Shown here piece by piece: positions 42,041 through 51,032 of a stretch of 64,000 nt of DNA. The stretch is taken from assembly GCF_020551945.1 (NCBI RefSeq), contig NZ_JAJBZH010000002.1, forward strand, positions 434,001 to 498,000, given 5' to 3'. The notes below the pieces were generated by a model. The model searched no databases. It had not been told where the DNA came from and saw only the letters and a program-made list of their open reading frames with translations. This DNA comes from Cellulosimicrobium marinum (lineage in GTDB: Bacteria > Actinomycetota > Actinomycetes > Actinomycetales > Cellulomonadaceae). Position numbers and translations under genes: made by a program. How positions within the stretch are numbered: position 1 is the stretch's first letter; every line of letters begins with the position of its first letter.

Positions 42041-43104
42041 CACCCCACCTCCTCGGCGCGCGGTGCCCGCAGGACGGCCACGCACGAGTCGTCCCGCCGC
42101 ACGCCCTGGTCGCGCAGCAGCACGCCGGACACGACCAGCGGGGAGCGCCGGGCGAGGCCCGGGTAGTCGGCGAGCGACCACCGGTCCGTGAGCCCGTCGC
42201 TGTGCATGACGACGACGTCGCCCGGCTCGACCGCGTACGTCGTCCCCCGCAGGGACCGCCCGTGCGACCCCGCGATCCCGGGATGGCTCACGAGGCCACG
42301 CGCCCGCGTCCCGGTCACCGAGCCGGAGATGTTCCCCAGACCCGCGTACTCCAGCACGTCCCCGACGACCCGGGCCACGGCGACGGCAGCGCCGCGCGTG
42401 CCGCCGAGCGCCGCGTGCACCCGCTGGAGCACCGCGACGGGCGGGCCGGCCGGCGCGTCGAGGAACGCCCGGACGGCAGCGTCCGACGCGACCGCGGCCA
42501 GCGGGCCGTGCCCCAGCCCGTCCGCGACGAGCAGGCTCGGGCCGTGCTCGTCGTGCCGGACGGCGAACGCGTCCCCGCACACGCCCTGGCCCGTCATCGG
42601 GCGCGTCACGCCCGTCGCGTCGTCGAGGTGCACGGGCGTGCGCGGCGGCGCGAACGCCGCGGCGACGACGGTCCCGCGGCCCGGCGCGGTCCACGCGTCC
42701 CACCCCGACGACAGCCGGGAGACCGTCCCCAGGCCGATCCCGAGCGTCCCGCGGCTCGACACGCCGTCGCGCATCGCCGCCTCGATGTCGCGCATCCCCG
42801 GGCCGGAGTCCACCGCGAGCACGTCGAGCACCGCGTCCGCGCCGGTGCGCCGCACGCGCACCAGCACGCTGCCGGATCCGGCGTGCCGCAGCTGGTTCGT
42901 CGCCAGCTCGGACACGACGAGCCCGACCTCCGCCGCCCGGTCGGTGCCGAACCCGAGCCGTGCGGCGACGGCGCTCGCCCCCCGACGGGCCCCGCCGACC
43001 GCGGACTCGTGGTCGATCGTGTGCCACGTGCCGTCCTCGACGACCGAGCGCCGTCCCGGCGCGGCGTCGCCGCGGTCCACCGGGGCGCTCGCGGGCACGA
43101 TCAT
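42040..43104 (-). CDS. ATPase-PP2C fusion, RsbX-like feedback phosphatase
   Basis: A 354-residue protein. About residues 25-145 form a serine-kinase/anti-sigma-type HATPase (VGLVVSELATNQLRHAG, VDSGPGMRD, RGTLGIGLGTVSRL). About 155-350 form a short PP2C domain (GDAFAVRHDEHGPSLLVADGLGHG, MHSDGLTDRW). This arrangement, after RsbT, fits a protein that resets RsbR/RsbS by dephosphorylation, as RsbX does, with its own kinase-like module. It overlaps rsbT by 4 nt and the hybrid kinase by 1 nt. Confidence 0.9.
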   Translation of the reverse strand: MIVPASAPVDRGDAAPGRRSVVEDGTWHTIDHESAVGGARRGASAVAARLGFGTDRAAEVGLVVSELATNQLRHAGSGSVLVRVRRTGADAVLDVLAVDSGPGMRDIEAAMRDGVSSRGTLGIGLGTVSRLSSGWDAWTAPGRGTVVAAAFAPPRTPVHLDDATGVTRPMTGQGVCGDAFAVRHDEHGPSLLVADGLGHGPLAAVASDAAVRAFLDAPAGPPVAVLQRVHAALGGTRGAAVAVARVVGDVLEYAGLGNISGSVTGTRARGLVSHPGIAGSHGRSLRGTTYAVEPGDVVVMHSDGLTDRWSLADYPGLARRSPLVVSGVLLRDQGVRRDDSCVAVLRAPRAEEVG

Positions 43105-43517
43105 CGGGACCAGGTGGCGATCTCCACGCGGGTGCCCTGACCCGGCGCGGTGTCGATCGTGAAGTGCTGGACGAGGCGGCGCGACCCGGACAGCCCGAGC
43201 CCGAGGCCCCCGCCGCTCGTCCACCCGTCCGTGAGGGCGAGGTCGAGGTCCGCGATCCCGGGGCCCTCGTCGACGAAGACCGCGCGGACGCCCGTGCGGG
43301 TCGCGTCGGCGACCACCTCGACGTGCGCCTCGCCCCCGCCCCCGTAGACGAGCGTGTTGCGGGCGAGCTCGCTCGCGGCAGTCACGAGCTTCGTCTGGTC
43401 GACGAGCGACAGGCGCGCCTGCTGCGCGAGCGACCGGACGAGCTGACGGACCTTGACGACGTCCGAGTCCGTGCGCACGGGCAGCCGCTGCTGCTCGGTG
43501 GTGGTGGTGGTCGTCAT
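43101..43517 (-). CDS. rsbT: RsbT-like switch serine kinase
   Basis: A 138-residue GHKL-type kinase with AASELARNTLVYGGGG (N box), DEGPGIADLDLAL and GGGLGLGLSGSRRLV (G boxes). In characterised stressosomes RsbT phosphorylates RsbS and RsbR, is then freed, and activates a downstream partner. It overlaps rsbS by 4 nt upstream and the ATPase-PP2C gene by 4 nt downstream. Confidence 0.93.
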   Translation of the reverse strand: MTTTTTTEQQRLPVRTDSDVVKVRQLVRSLAQQARLSLVDQTKLVTAASELARNTLVYGGGGEAHVEVVADATRTGVRAVFVDEGPGIADLDLALTDGWTSGGGLGLGLSGSRRLVQHFTIDTAPGQGTRVEIATWSR

Positions 43518-43918
43518 CTCTCCTCGCGCTCGGCGGCGGAGAGCAGGATCTCCTCGGCGGACCGCTCGTCGGGCACGAGGAGCGCGAGGCCGCGCTCGAC
43601 ATCCAGCGCGGTGCGGACGTCCCCGAGGGACAGGCCCAGCTCGACCATGGTGATGGCGACCGCGGGCCGCATGCCCACGACGACCGTCGTCGCGTCGAGC
43701 ACGGCGGAGATCGCCGCGACCGACGCGAGCATGCGGCCGATGAAGCTGTCGACGATCTCCAGGCCGGAGATGTCGATGATGACGCCGCGCGCTCCGGTGG
43801 ACGTGATGCGCTCCGCGAGGTCCTCCTGCAGCCGCAGGGCCGTGTCGTCCTGCAGGTCGACCTGGATGGTCACGAGCAGCGTGGAGCCGATCTTGAGGAT
43901 CGGGACGCCGTCGTTCAT
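43514..43918 (-). CDS. rsbS: RsbS-like STAS protein
   Basis: A 134-residue single STAS domain protein. The phosphorylation site is S58 in IDISGLEIVDSFIGRML, matching the conserved RsbS serine. It forms the stressosome core with RsbR and holds RsbT until phosphorylated. It overlaps rsbR and rsbT by 4 nt each. Confidence 0.94.
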   Translation of the reverse strand: MNDGVPILKIGSTLLVTIQVDLQDDTALRLQEDLAERITSTGARGVIIDISGLEIVDSFIGRMLASVAAISAVLDATTVVVGMRPAVAITMVELGLSLGDVRTALDVERGLALLVPDERSAEEILLSAAEREER

Positions 43919-44757
43919 GCGGGCAGCCCGGGAGCTGCGGCGCCGCGGCTGCGCAGCGCGGCGACGAGGGCGTCGGCGAGGCTCGCCTTGGTGCGGATGT
44001 CCCCGAACTCGATCCCGAGCGCGACGATGGTCTGCGCGATCTGCGGGCGGATGCCGCTGATCGTGCACTCGGCGCCCATGAGCCGCGCCGCGACGACCGT
44101 CTTGAGGAGGTGCTGCGCGACCTGCGTGTCGACGGCGGGCACGCCGGTGATGTCGATGATTGCGTGCTCGCTGCCCGTGTCCACGAGCGTGTTGAGCAGC
44201 TTCTCCATGACGACCTGCGTGCGTGCCGAGTCGAGCGTCCCGACGAGCGGCACCGCGACGACCCCGTCCCAGAGCTTGACGACCGGCGTCGACAGCTCGA
44301 GGAGCTGCTCCGCCTGCTCGACGATGATCGCCTCGCGCGCGGCGGCGAACGACTCGAAGGTGAAGAGGCCGAGGTGGTCGACCAGGCGCAGCAGGGTCGT
44401 CGTGTCCACCTCGACGCCGTCGTCCGACGTCAGCCGGTACAGGCCCTCCTTGAGCGCGAAGACGCCGGTCGCGGTCTCGCGCGGGGAGAAGCCGAGGCGC
44501 GCACGCGCGGCGGAGACGTCGGCGAGGATGCCGCGGAGCTGGTCGAACGCCGGGTCCGCGAGGACCGTGCCGCCTGCCCGGAGGCCGTCGACGAGCGCGT
44601 CGAGGATGTCCGTCTGCTCGCGCTCGAGCTCGCCGCGCGACGTGCGGCCGTGCAGCTCGGCGGAGGCCGCCTCGAGCCACGCGGCGCGGACCTTGTCGGC
44701 GTGGTCGACCAGCGTGCGGGCGAGCGTGTCGGGGCTGGCGGAGGCGACAGGGGGCAT
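43915..44757 (-). CDS. rsbR: RsbR-like stressosome sensor
   Basis: A 280-residue protein with an all-helical N-terminal sensor (about 10-150; the globin-like RsbR type, with no obvious haem His assignment) and a C-terminal STAS domain (about 160-275). Threonines expected to be phosphorylated by RsbT lie near residues 204 and 211 in IIDITGVPAVDTQVAQ. It is the first gene of the operon. AAGGA precedes ATG at 44757, and TACACT at 44817-44812 is the probable -10 box. Confidence 0.94.
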   Translation of the reverse strand: MPPVASASPDTLARTLVDHADKVRAAWLEAASAELHGRTSRGELEREQTDILDALVDGLRAGGTVLADPAFDQLRGILADVSAARARLGFSPRETATGVFALKEGLYRLTSDDGVEVDTTTLLRLVDHLGLFTFESFAAAREAIIVEQAEQLLELSTPVVKLWDGVVAVPLVGTLDSARTQVVMEKLLNTLVDTGSEHAIIDITGVPAVDTQVAQHLLKTVVAARLMGAECTISGIRPQIAQTIVALGIEFGDIRTKASLADALVAALRSRGAAAPGLPA

Positions 44758-44811
44758 CGCGAGGGTCCTTCCACATGGGGGTGGCGCGCCACGGGCGGCC
44801 GCGTCGGCGCA

Positions 44812-44817
44812 AGTGTA
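44812..44817 (-). promoter_or_regulatory. -10 box of the stressosome operon
   Basis: TACACT on the minus strand (44817-44812) gives a start near 44805 and a leader of about 48 nt before rsbR. No good -35 hexamer is seen at the normal spacing, so an activator or an alternative sigma factor may be used. Confidence 0.42.
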
Positions 44818-44963
44818 CGCACGGTGGCCGGGTTCGCAGCCCGGGGCGAAGGACTCCTGACGAAAGGGCGATCGGGCCGACCGGGCGGGCCCGGCGACGC
44901 TGCTGGTCACCGCGCCGTCGGGCCCGGGCCGGGGTCCGGGGGCCCGCGCCCGGGAGACCCGGG

Positions 44964-46691
44964 TCACCCTCGCAGGTCGAGGTACCTCTCGATGAGCGCG
45001 GCGGTCGACGGGTCCTGGGCGTCGAGCGCGGCGGCGTCGCCGGTCAGCGCCGGTGCGATCTCGAGCGCGAGCTTCTTGCCGAGCTCGACGCCCCACTGGT
45101 CGAAGCTGTCGATGCCCCACACGACGCCCTGCACGAAGGTGATGTGCTCGTAGAGCGCGACGAGCTGCCCGAGGACCGACGGCGTGAGCGCGGGGGCGAG
45201 GATCGATGTCGTCGGGCGGTTGCCGGGGAACGTGCGTGCGCTGACGAGCGACTCGTCCGTGCCCTCGGCGCGCACCTCGTCCGCGGTCTTCCCGAACGCG
45301 AGCGCCTTCGTCTGGGCGAAGAAGTTGGCGAGGAACAGGGCGTGCACGTCCGCGCCCGGCTCGACGGCGCCGCCGTCGCCCACGCGGTCCGTGAGCGGGT
45401 GCGCGGGGTTCGCGACGGCGATGAAGTCGGCGGGGATGAGGCGCGTGCCCTGGTGGATGAGCTGGTAGAACGCGTGCTGGCCGTTCGTGCCCGGCTCGCC
45501 CCAGAAGACCTCGCCCGTCTGCGTGGTGACGGGCGAGCCGTCCCAGCGCACGCGCTTGCCGTTGGACTCCATGGTGAGCTGCTGCAGGTACGCCGGGAAC
45601 CGGTGGAGGTACTGCGCGTAGGGGAGCACGGCGTGCGTGTGCGCGTCGAGGAAGTTGACGTACCAGACGTTGAGCAGGCCCATGAGGACGGGCACGTTGC
45701 GTTCGAACGGCGCGGTGCGCACGTGCTCGTCCATCGCGTGGAAACCGGCGAGGAGCTCGGCGAAGCGGTCCGGGCCGAACGCGATCGCGAGCGACGTGCC
45801 GATCGCGGAGTCCACCGAGTACCGGCCGCCGACCCAGTCCCAGAACCCGAACGCGTTCTCCGGGTCGATGCCGAACGCCGCGACCTTGTCGAGCGCCGTG
45901 GACACGGCGACGAAGTGCTGCGCGACGGCGGACTGCCGCGCCTCGTCCGTGTCCTCCAGCGCGCCGAGGGCGGACAGCCCGGTCCACAGCCAGTCGCGCG
46001 CGAGCCGCGCGTTCGTCAGCGTCTCCAGCGTGCCGAACGTCTTCGACGCGACGATGAACAGGGTCGTGCGGGGGTCGAGGCCCGCCGTGGTCTCCGCCAG
46101 GTCCGTGGGGTCGATGTTCGAGACGAACCGGACCTCGATGTCCTCGTGCTTGTACGGCAGCAGCGCCTCGTACGCCATGACCGGGCCGAGGTCGGACCCG
46201 CCGATGCCGATGTTCACGACGGTGCGCACGCGCTCGCCCGTGACACCCGTCCACTCGCCCGAGCGCACCCGGTCCGCGAACGCGTAGACGCGGTGCAGGA
46301 CGTCGTGCACGTCGGCGTCGACGTCCTGCCCGTCGACGACGAGGTGGGCGTCGTCGCCGAGCGGGGCCGGGCGGCGCAGCGCGGTATGCAGGACCGCGCG
46401 GTCCTCCGTGACGTTGATGTGCTCGCCGCGGAACATGGCGTCCAGGCGCCCGGCGAGCCCGACCTCGTCGGCGAGCCGCACGAGCAGGGCCAGCGTCTCG
46501 TCGGTGACGAGGTTCTTCGACAGGTCGACCGTGAGGTCCGCCGCCGCGTGCGTCAGCCGGTCGGCACGCTCGGGGTCGGCGGCGAACCACGCCCGCAGGT
46601 CCGGGTCCAGCGCGTCGCGGTGGGCGCTCAGCGCGTCCCAGGACGCGGTGGTGGTGGCGTCGACGGGCGGGGGCACGGGCGTGGAGGTCAT
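44964..46691 (-). CDS. pgi: Glucose-6-phosphate isomerase
   Basis: A 575-residue glycolytic isomerase interconverting glucose 6-phosphate and fructose 6-phosphate. Both PROSITE-type signatures are present: [16 protein letters not shown] and, near the end, [14 protein letters not shown]. The phosphate-binding GIGGSDLGP and the catalytic Glu/His/Lys contexts ([24 protein letters not shown]) are also seen. Length is normal. TAGGTT at 46704-46699 lies 7 nt before ATG, so a leaderless start is likely. Confidence 0.97.
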   Translation of the reverse strand: MTSTPVPPPVDATTTASWDALSAHRDALDPDLRAWFAADPERADRLTHAAADLTVDLSKNLVTDETLALLVRLADEVGLAGRLDAMFRGEHINVTEDRAVLHTALRRPAPLGDDAHLVVDGQDVDADVHDVLHRVYAFADRVRSGEWTGVTGERVRTVVNIGIGGSDLGPVMAYEALLPYKHEDIEVRFVSNIDPTDLAETTAGLDPRTTLFIVASKTFGTLETLTNARLARDWLWTGLSALGALEDTDEARQSAVAQHFVAVSTALDKVAAFGIDPENAFGFWDWVGGRYSVDSAIGTSLAIAFGPDRFAELLAGFHAMDEHVRTAPFERNVPVLMGLLNVWYVNFLDAHTHAVLPYAQYLHRFPAYLQQLTMESNGKRVRWDGSPVTTQTGEVFWGEPGTNGQHAFYQLIHQGTRLIPADFIAVANPAHPLTDRVGDGGAVEPGADVHALFLANFFAQTKALAFGKTADEVRAEGTDESLVSARTFPGNRPTTSILAPALTPSVLGQLVALYEHITFVQGVVWGIDSFDQWGVELGKKLALEIAPALTGDAAALDAQDPSTAALIERYLDLRG

Positions 46692-46786
46692 GGCCTCCAA
46701 CCTACTGACCGACGTCGCGGCCCGCCCGGTGCGACCGTCACCCGGGCGATGGTCCGGTGGCCTGACGAACGTCGCCTCCCGACCCT

Positions 46787-47953
46787 TCAGCCCGCGGTGG
46801 TGAGCCGCTTCTGCCAGACCGCGGCCACGCCGTCGGCCCGGAAGCCGAGCGCCACGTTGATCGCGAGCATGTGCGCGTTCTCCTCGGCGTTCCACGTGTG
46901 GATGCGCACCACCCCCGGACGCCACGCGGCGAGTGCCCGGAGGTTCGCGACCTTGACCAGGGTGCCCAGACGGTGACCGCGGTGCTCGCGCACCACGAGC
47001 GTGTCCTCCTGGAAGCCGAACGGGACCTCGGCGCGGGGCACCTGGAGCACGGAGAACGCGACGAGCGCTCCCGTCCCGACATCCTCGGCGACCGTGATCA
47101 GCACGTGCTGGGAGCGGTCCGCGAGGTCGGAGAGGTGGTCGCGCACGCGACCCGCGTCCCAGTGCTCCTCCTGCTGGTCGAGGCCGGCGGACGGCGCGTC
47201 CGTGCTCATGCGCCCCCAGAGCTCCGCCATGCCGTCGAGGTGGCCCTCGGGGACCTCGTCGAACCACGTCGACGTGCGGTACGCCCCTGCCGACCTGCGC
47301 GCCTCGGCCTCGAGCGCGTCGAGCACGACGGCCGGTACCGGCAGGTGCAGGGTCGAGTGCCGGGTGACCTGTTCAAGGGCGTATCCGCGCGCGAGCGCGG
47401 CCCGGACGGGCGGCGCGTCTCCCGGGACCCGGCCGACACCGGTCGGCGGCTCGATCGTCGTCGGCCCGGCGTCGGGTTCCGGGCTGTGCGGAGTGGTGAA
47501 CGCGACCGTGTCGCGGCCGAGCCCCGCGACGAACCGTTCGGCGGCGTCGAGCACGAGGTCGCGGACCTCGTCGGCGTGCTCGCCCTCCCGCACGCGCGGG
47601 CTCACCCAGGCGATGCCCTCGGCCGTGTCGCGCGGCACCACCGCGAGGACGACGCCCGCGACGTCACCGGGATCGAATCCCCGCTCCGGGACTGCGGGCT
47701 CGCCCGCCGGACCTGCCGCGGGCTCGTCGGCGCGCACCGCTGCGAAGAGGACCTTGCGGTGGTGCACCTGATGGCGCAGCGCGCCGAGCAGCACCCACGG
47801 CGGAGCCCACTGGTCGGTCCACCCCCAGACGGCCAGCTCGCGGTCGTGCTCGATCTCGCTGTAGGCGAGCACGGCCCAGGCGTCGGGGTCGTCGAGGTCG
47901 GCGGGCGGTTCGGGTGCGCGCAGCACGCGCCATGAGGGTGCCGTCGTCGTCAT
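46787..47953 (-). CDS. Double-GNAT acetyltransferase, paralogue 1
   Basis: A 388-residue protein with two GNAT folds. The second holds the acetyl-CoA loop [19 protein letters not shown] near residue 330 and the invariant ending [20 protein letters not shown]. The first half (about 1-170) has decayed motifs. Its paralogue lies 0.7 kb away on the same strand, with the dienelactone hydrolase gene between them. Substrate unknown. Confidence 0.88.
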   Translation of the reverse strand: MTTTAPSWRVLRAPEPPADLDDPDAWAVLAYSEIEHDRELAVWGWTDQWAPPWVLLGALRHQVHHRKVLFAAVRADEPAAGPAGEPAVPERGFDPGDVAGVVLAVVPRDTAEGIAWVSPRVREGEHADEVRDLVLDAAERFVAGLGRDTVAFTTPHSPEPDAGPTTIEPPTGVGRVPGDAPPVRAALARGYALEQVTRHSTLHLPVPAVVLDALEAEARRSAGAYRTSTWFDEVPEGHLDGMAELWGRMSTDAPSAGLDQQEEHWDAGRVRDHLSDLADRSQHVLITVAEDVGTGALVAFSVLQVPRAEVPFGFQEDTLVVREHRGHRLGTLVKVANLRALAAWRPGVVRIHTWNAEENAHMLAINVALGFRADGVAAVWQKRLTTAG

Positions 47954-48093
47954 CCCGCCGAGTCTGTCCGACGTCCTCGGTCAGGGCGAGGCAATTCGTC
48001 GCACGGGCCCGGGCGGCGGGAGCGGGCGGACGGCCGCAGGATGGGTGACGGCGTCGCGCCGCGCGCCGCGACGGCTCGTCACGAGGAGGAGAG

Positions 48094-48669
48094 ATGGCCG
48101 AGGTCCTGCTGTTCCACCACGTCCAGGGGCTCACGGAGGGCGTCCTGACGTTCGCCGAGACGCTGCGCGGTGCGGGGAACGTCGTGCACACGCCCGACCT
48201 GCTGGAGGGTCGGACGTTCGCGACGCTCGACGAGGGCATGGCGCACGTCGAGGAGGTCGGGTTCGCGACGGTGCTGGAGCGCGGCCGGCGCGCGGCCGAC
48301 GCGTACGACGCCACCGTGTACGCGGGGATCTCCCTCGGCGTCCTGCCCGCCCAGATGCTCGCGCAGACCCGCGCAGGGGCGAAGGGCGCGGTGCTGCTGG
48401 AGGCGTGCGTCCCCGTGGCCGAATTCGGCGACGCGTGGCCCGAGGCCGTGCCCGTCCAGGTGCACGGCATGGACGCCGACCCGTCGTTCGCGGGCGAGGG
48501 CGACCTCGAGGCGGCGCAGGAGCTGGTCGACTCCTCGCCCGACGCCGAGCTGTTCCTCTACCCGGGCGACCGCCACCTCTTCACCGACCCGTCCCTGCCG
48601 TCGTACGAGCCAGAGGCCGCGGCGCTCGTCGTGGAGCGGGTGGTGCGGTTCCTCGACGGAATCCGCTGA
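48094..48669 (+). CDS. Dienelactone hydrolase family protein
   Basis: A 191-residue alpha/beta hydrolase of the small DLH type: LLFHHVQGLTEGVLTFAETL at the start, a nucleophile region YAGISLGVLPAQMLA near residue 90, an Asp near DADPSF and a His in YPGDRHLFTD near residue 168. The nucleophile elbow reads GISLG, with Ser where many DLH enzymes have Cys. GAGGAGGAG precedes ATG at 48094. Confidence 0.9.
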   Translation: MAEVLLFHHVQGLTEGVLTFAETLRGAGNVVHTPDLLEGRTFATLDEGMAHVEEVGFATVLERGRRAADAYDATVYAGISLGVLPAQMLAQTRAGAKGAVLLEACVPVAEFGDAWPEAVPVQVHGMDADPSFAGEGDLEAAQELVDSSPDAELFLYPGDRHLFTDPSLPSYEPEAAALVVERVVRFLDGIR

Positions 48670-48691
48670 GGCGTGCTGCGACCCGCCGAGG

Positions 48692-49876
48692 TCACCGCGC
48701 CGCAGGTGCGGTGAGACGCTGCCACGACGCCCACCCGCCCGCAGGACGGAACCCGAGCGCGACGTTGATCGCGAGCATGTGCGCGTTCTCCTCCGCGTTG
48801 CCCGTGTGGATGCGGCGCGTCGCCGGACGGACCGTCGACAGGGCCTCGAGGTTCGCGACCTTGACGAGCATCCCGAGGCGGTGCCCGCGGTGCTCCTGCA
48901 GCACGAGCGTGTCCTCCTGGTGGGCGAACTCGTCACGGCCCAGCGGGTACTCGAAGAGCGTGAACGCCGCCAGCTCGCCGCTCGGCACGTGCTCGGCCGC
49001 CGTCATGAGGAACCCGTACTCCGTGTCGCCCAGCGACTCGATCCACGTCCGCACACGCTGCGCGTCCCACGGGTCCTCCTCGTAGTCCACGCCGCCCACG
49101 GGTGCGTCCGTGCTCATGCGGGTGAACAGCCTCCCGACGTGGTCCAGGTGGTCGTCCGGGACCTCGTCGCGCCAGGTCACGAGCCGGTAGTCGTCGCCTG
49201 CGACGGCGCGGGCCTCGCCGCCGAGCCGGTCGAGCAGGCCGCCCGGGAGCGGCAGGTCGAGCACCGAGTGCCGCTCGACCTGCTCCAGCGCATACCCGTG
49301 CGCGAGCGCGAACCGTGTCTCCGGCGTCTCCGCGTCGACCCGCCCGGCGCCCGTCGACGCCGTCACCGTGCCCGGCCCCGGCCCCGGCTCCGAACCCTGC
49401 GACGTGGCCGAGAGCAACGTCGTGCGTCCTGCGTCCGCGGCGAGGCGCTCCGCGACCGTCAGCAGCGCCGTGCCGATGCCCCGGCCGCGCGCCGCCGCCC
49501 GCACGAACGGGTACACCTCCGCCAGCCGCGGGTTGCTCGCCGTGGGGAAAATGACGAACAGGTGGGCGACGACGTCGTCCACACCCGGCGCGGGGAGGCC
49601 CGGACCCAGCGCCTCGGCACGGACCACCACGAACCGCCGCTTCGTCGCGTACTCCTGGTGCCGCATCCCGGCGAGCGCGTCGCGCGCCTCGAGCGCCATG
49701 TCGTCGTACCCGTGGACGGCGAGCTCGATCTCGCGCTCCACGTCCGCGATCGCGCGGTACGCCCACGACTCCGGCGCGTCGACGTCGACGCTCTCCCCGT
49801 CACCGGCGAGGACCTCGACGAGGACCAGACCGGGCGGCAGGGCGACGTCCGGGACAGCAGGGGCGGCGATGCTCAT
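48692..49876 (-). CDS. Double-GNAT acetyltransferase, paralogue 2
   Basis: A 394-residue paralogue of the gene at 46.8 kb, ending with the same [21 protein letters not shown] signature and with [20 protein letters not shown]. Here the first half also keeps a full acetyl-CoA loop (FVRAAARGRGIGTALLTVAE), so this copy may be active in both domains. ATG at 49876 is used; GTG at 49891 is in frame. Substrate unknown. Confidence 0.88.
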   Translation of the reverse strand: MSIAAPAVPDVALPPGLVLVEVLAGDGESVDVDAPESWAYRAIADVEREIELAVHGYDDMALEARDALAGMRHQEYATKRRFVVVRAEALGPGLPAPGVDDVVAHLFVIFPTASNPRLAEVYPFVRAAARGRGIGTALLTVAERLAADAGRTTLLSATSQGSEPGPGPGTVTASTGAGRVDAETPETRFALAHGYALEQVERHSVLDLPLPGGLLDRLGGEARAVAGDDYRLVTWRDEVPDDHLDHVGRLFTRMSTDAPVGGVDYEEDPWDAQRVRTWIESLGDTEYGFLMTAAEHVPSGELAAFTLFEYPLGRDEFAHQEDTLVLQEHRGHRLGMLVKVANLEALSTVRPATRRIHTGNAEENAHMLAINVALGFRPAGGWASWQRLTAPAAR

Positions 49877-49951
49877 ACCACCCAGCGTCACGCCGCCCGC
49901 CGGGCGATGTCCACGGTTTTTCCCCGGGGACGCGGATCTTCTGGTGAGACG

Positions 49952-49990
49952 CCGGAGCGGCCCACCCCTGTCCGGGGAGGGCCGCTCCGG
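49952..49990 (-). terminator. Terminator hairpin downstream of glsB
   Basis: CCGGAGCGGCCC (49952-49963) pairs with 49979-49990. Inside, after one A-A mismatch, CCCC pairs with GGGG around TGTCC. A second small hairpin (CCGGCC-GGGT-GGCCGG) lies at about 50000-50015. Together they separate the GlsB gene from the acetyltransferase gene. Confidence 0.85.
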
Positions 49991-50026
49991 GTGACACGAC
50001 CGGCCGGGTGGCCGGCCGTCGTCGGC

Positions 50027-50293
50027 TCACGTGCGCTTGCGGCTCGTGATCCACGACCAGACGAAGACGACGATGAGCGAGCCGAGGAGCGCGAAGCCCC
50101 ACGTGCCCAGGTCGAAGAACTCCTCGTTGGCGTCCGTGCCGAACACGCCTCGGGCGATGAACCCGCCCAGGAGCGCGCCGAGCACGCCGAGGATCAGCGT
50201 GACGATCCATCCGCCCTTCTGCTGGCCCGGGACGATCGCGCGAGCGATCGCGCCCATGATGAGGCCGATGAGGATCCAGCCGATGATGCCCAT
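50027..50293 (-). CDS. GlsB/YeaQ/YmgE family stress-associated membrane protein
   Basis: An 88-residue protein with three hydrophobic helices. GWILIGLIMGAIARAIVPG at the N-terminus is the family hallmark, followed by ILGVLGALLGGFI and a final helix ending SWITSRKRT. Members (transglycosylase-associated proteins) are membrane proteins often induced by stress; the mechanism is unknown. AAGGAGAC precedes ATG at 50293. Confidence 0.92.
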   Translation of the reverse strand: MGIIGWILIGLIMGAIARAIVPGQQKGGWIVTLILGVLGALLGGFIARGVFGTDANEEFFDLGTWGFALLGSLIVVFVWSWITSRKRT

Positions 50294-50466
50294 GTCAGTC
50301 AGTCTCCTTAAGCTCCCGTGGGAACGGACAATCCGGATGATTCGCTCCGGACGACCTGGGAAGAACGTCCCACGGGTCGCGGGTGCACGCACGTCGAGGG
50401 CGGTGGGGCGGTGCGGCTCCGGTGGGTGCTGGGGTGGTGCGGGGCGGTGACCGACGCCGGGTCTCC

Positions 50467-50510
50467 CACCCGGCGCCTCGTCCCTCGGCGCCTCCTGCCA
50501 GACCCGCCAC
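50467..50510 (+). repeat. Dispersed hairpin element, copy C
   Basis: GGCGCC (50472-50477) and GGCGCC (50487-50492) pair around TCGTCCCTC, one base different from the loop of copies A and B. TCCTGCCAGACCCGCCACG follows. This is the most diverged of three copies. It lies in the 289-nt gap between glsB and the S4 gene; the rest of that gap is GC-rich with no gene. Confidence 0.6.
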
Positions 50511-50582
50511 GACCCGGCGTCGGCCCCCGCCCCGCACCACCACGCCACCCCGCCCTCCACGGCCGCCTCGTAGGCTCGGAGG

Positions 50583-50960
50583 GTGAGGAGCGAGACGACG
50601 AGCGTGCGGGTCGACAGCTGGCTGTGGGCCGTCCGGGTGTTCAAGAGCCGGTCGCAGGCGACCGCCGCCGTGAAGGCCGGGCACGTGCGCGTCAACGGTG
50701 AGCGCGCGAAGCCGGCGACGAGCGTCAAGGTCGGGGACCGCGTCGTCGTGCGGGGCGGGGTCGTGGAGAAGGTGCTCGTGGTCGAGAAGCTGCTCGTCAA
50801 GCGGGTCTCCGCCGCGATGGCCGCCGAGGCCGTGACCGACCAGAGCCCGCCCCCGCCGCCCCGCGAGCTGCGGGTGCCGCTCGCCGTGCGCGACCGTGGC
50901 GCCGGACGGCCCACGAAGCGTGAGCGGCGCGAGATCGACAGGCTGCGCGGTCGTGGCTGA
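50583..50960 (+). CDS. S4 domain RNA-binding protein (Hsp15-like)
   Basis: A 125-residue protein with an N-terminal S4 domain (VRVDSWLWAVRVFKSRSQAT ... VRVNGERAKPATSVKVGDRV) and a basic C-terminal tail with RPTKRERREIDRLRGRG. Hsp15-type proteins bind stalled 50S subunits and rescue translation. TAGGCT at 50571-50576 leaves 6 nt before GTG at 50583, so the start is probably leaderless. Confidence 0.92.
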   Translation: MRSETTSVRVDSWLWAVRVFKSRSQATAAVKAGHVRVNGERAKPATSVKVGDRVVVRGGVVEKVLVVEKLLVKRVSAAMAAEAVTDQSPPPPPRELRVPLAVRDRGAGRPTKRERREIDRLRGRG

Positions 50961-50985
50961 GCACCGCGTGCCGAATGATGCGCCC

Positions 50986-51025
50986 GGGGCCGAGTGATGC
51001 ACCTGCACGTGCATCACCGGGCCCC
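50986..51025. terminator. Hairpin between S4 and DUF559 genes
   Basis: GTGATGCAC (50994-51002) pairs with GTGCATCAC (51009-51017). A further GGGGCC/GGCCCC pairs outside a 2-nt internal loop. It separates convergent genes and shares its 9-bp core with the hairpin on the other side of the DUF559 gene. Confidence 0.75.
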
Positions 51026-51032
51026 GAGTGCC

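Noticed and set aside
38718-44757. Search for a sigma factor or anti-sigma gene as part of the stressosome operon.
   Set aside because: None is encoded between 38.7 and 44.8 kb or in the flanking genes (pgi on one side, a convergent DUF6069-like gene on the other).
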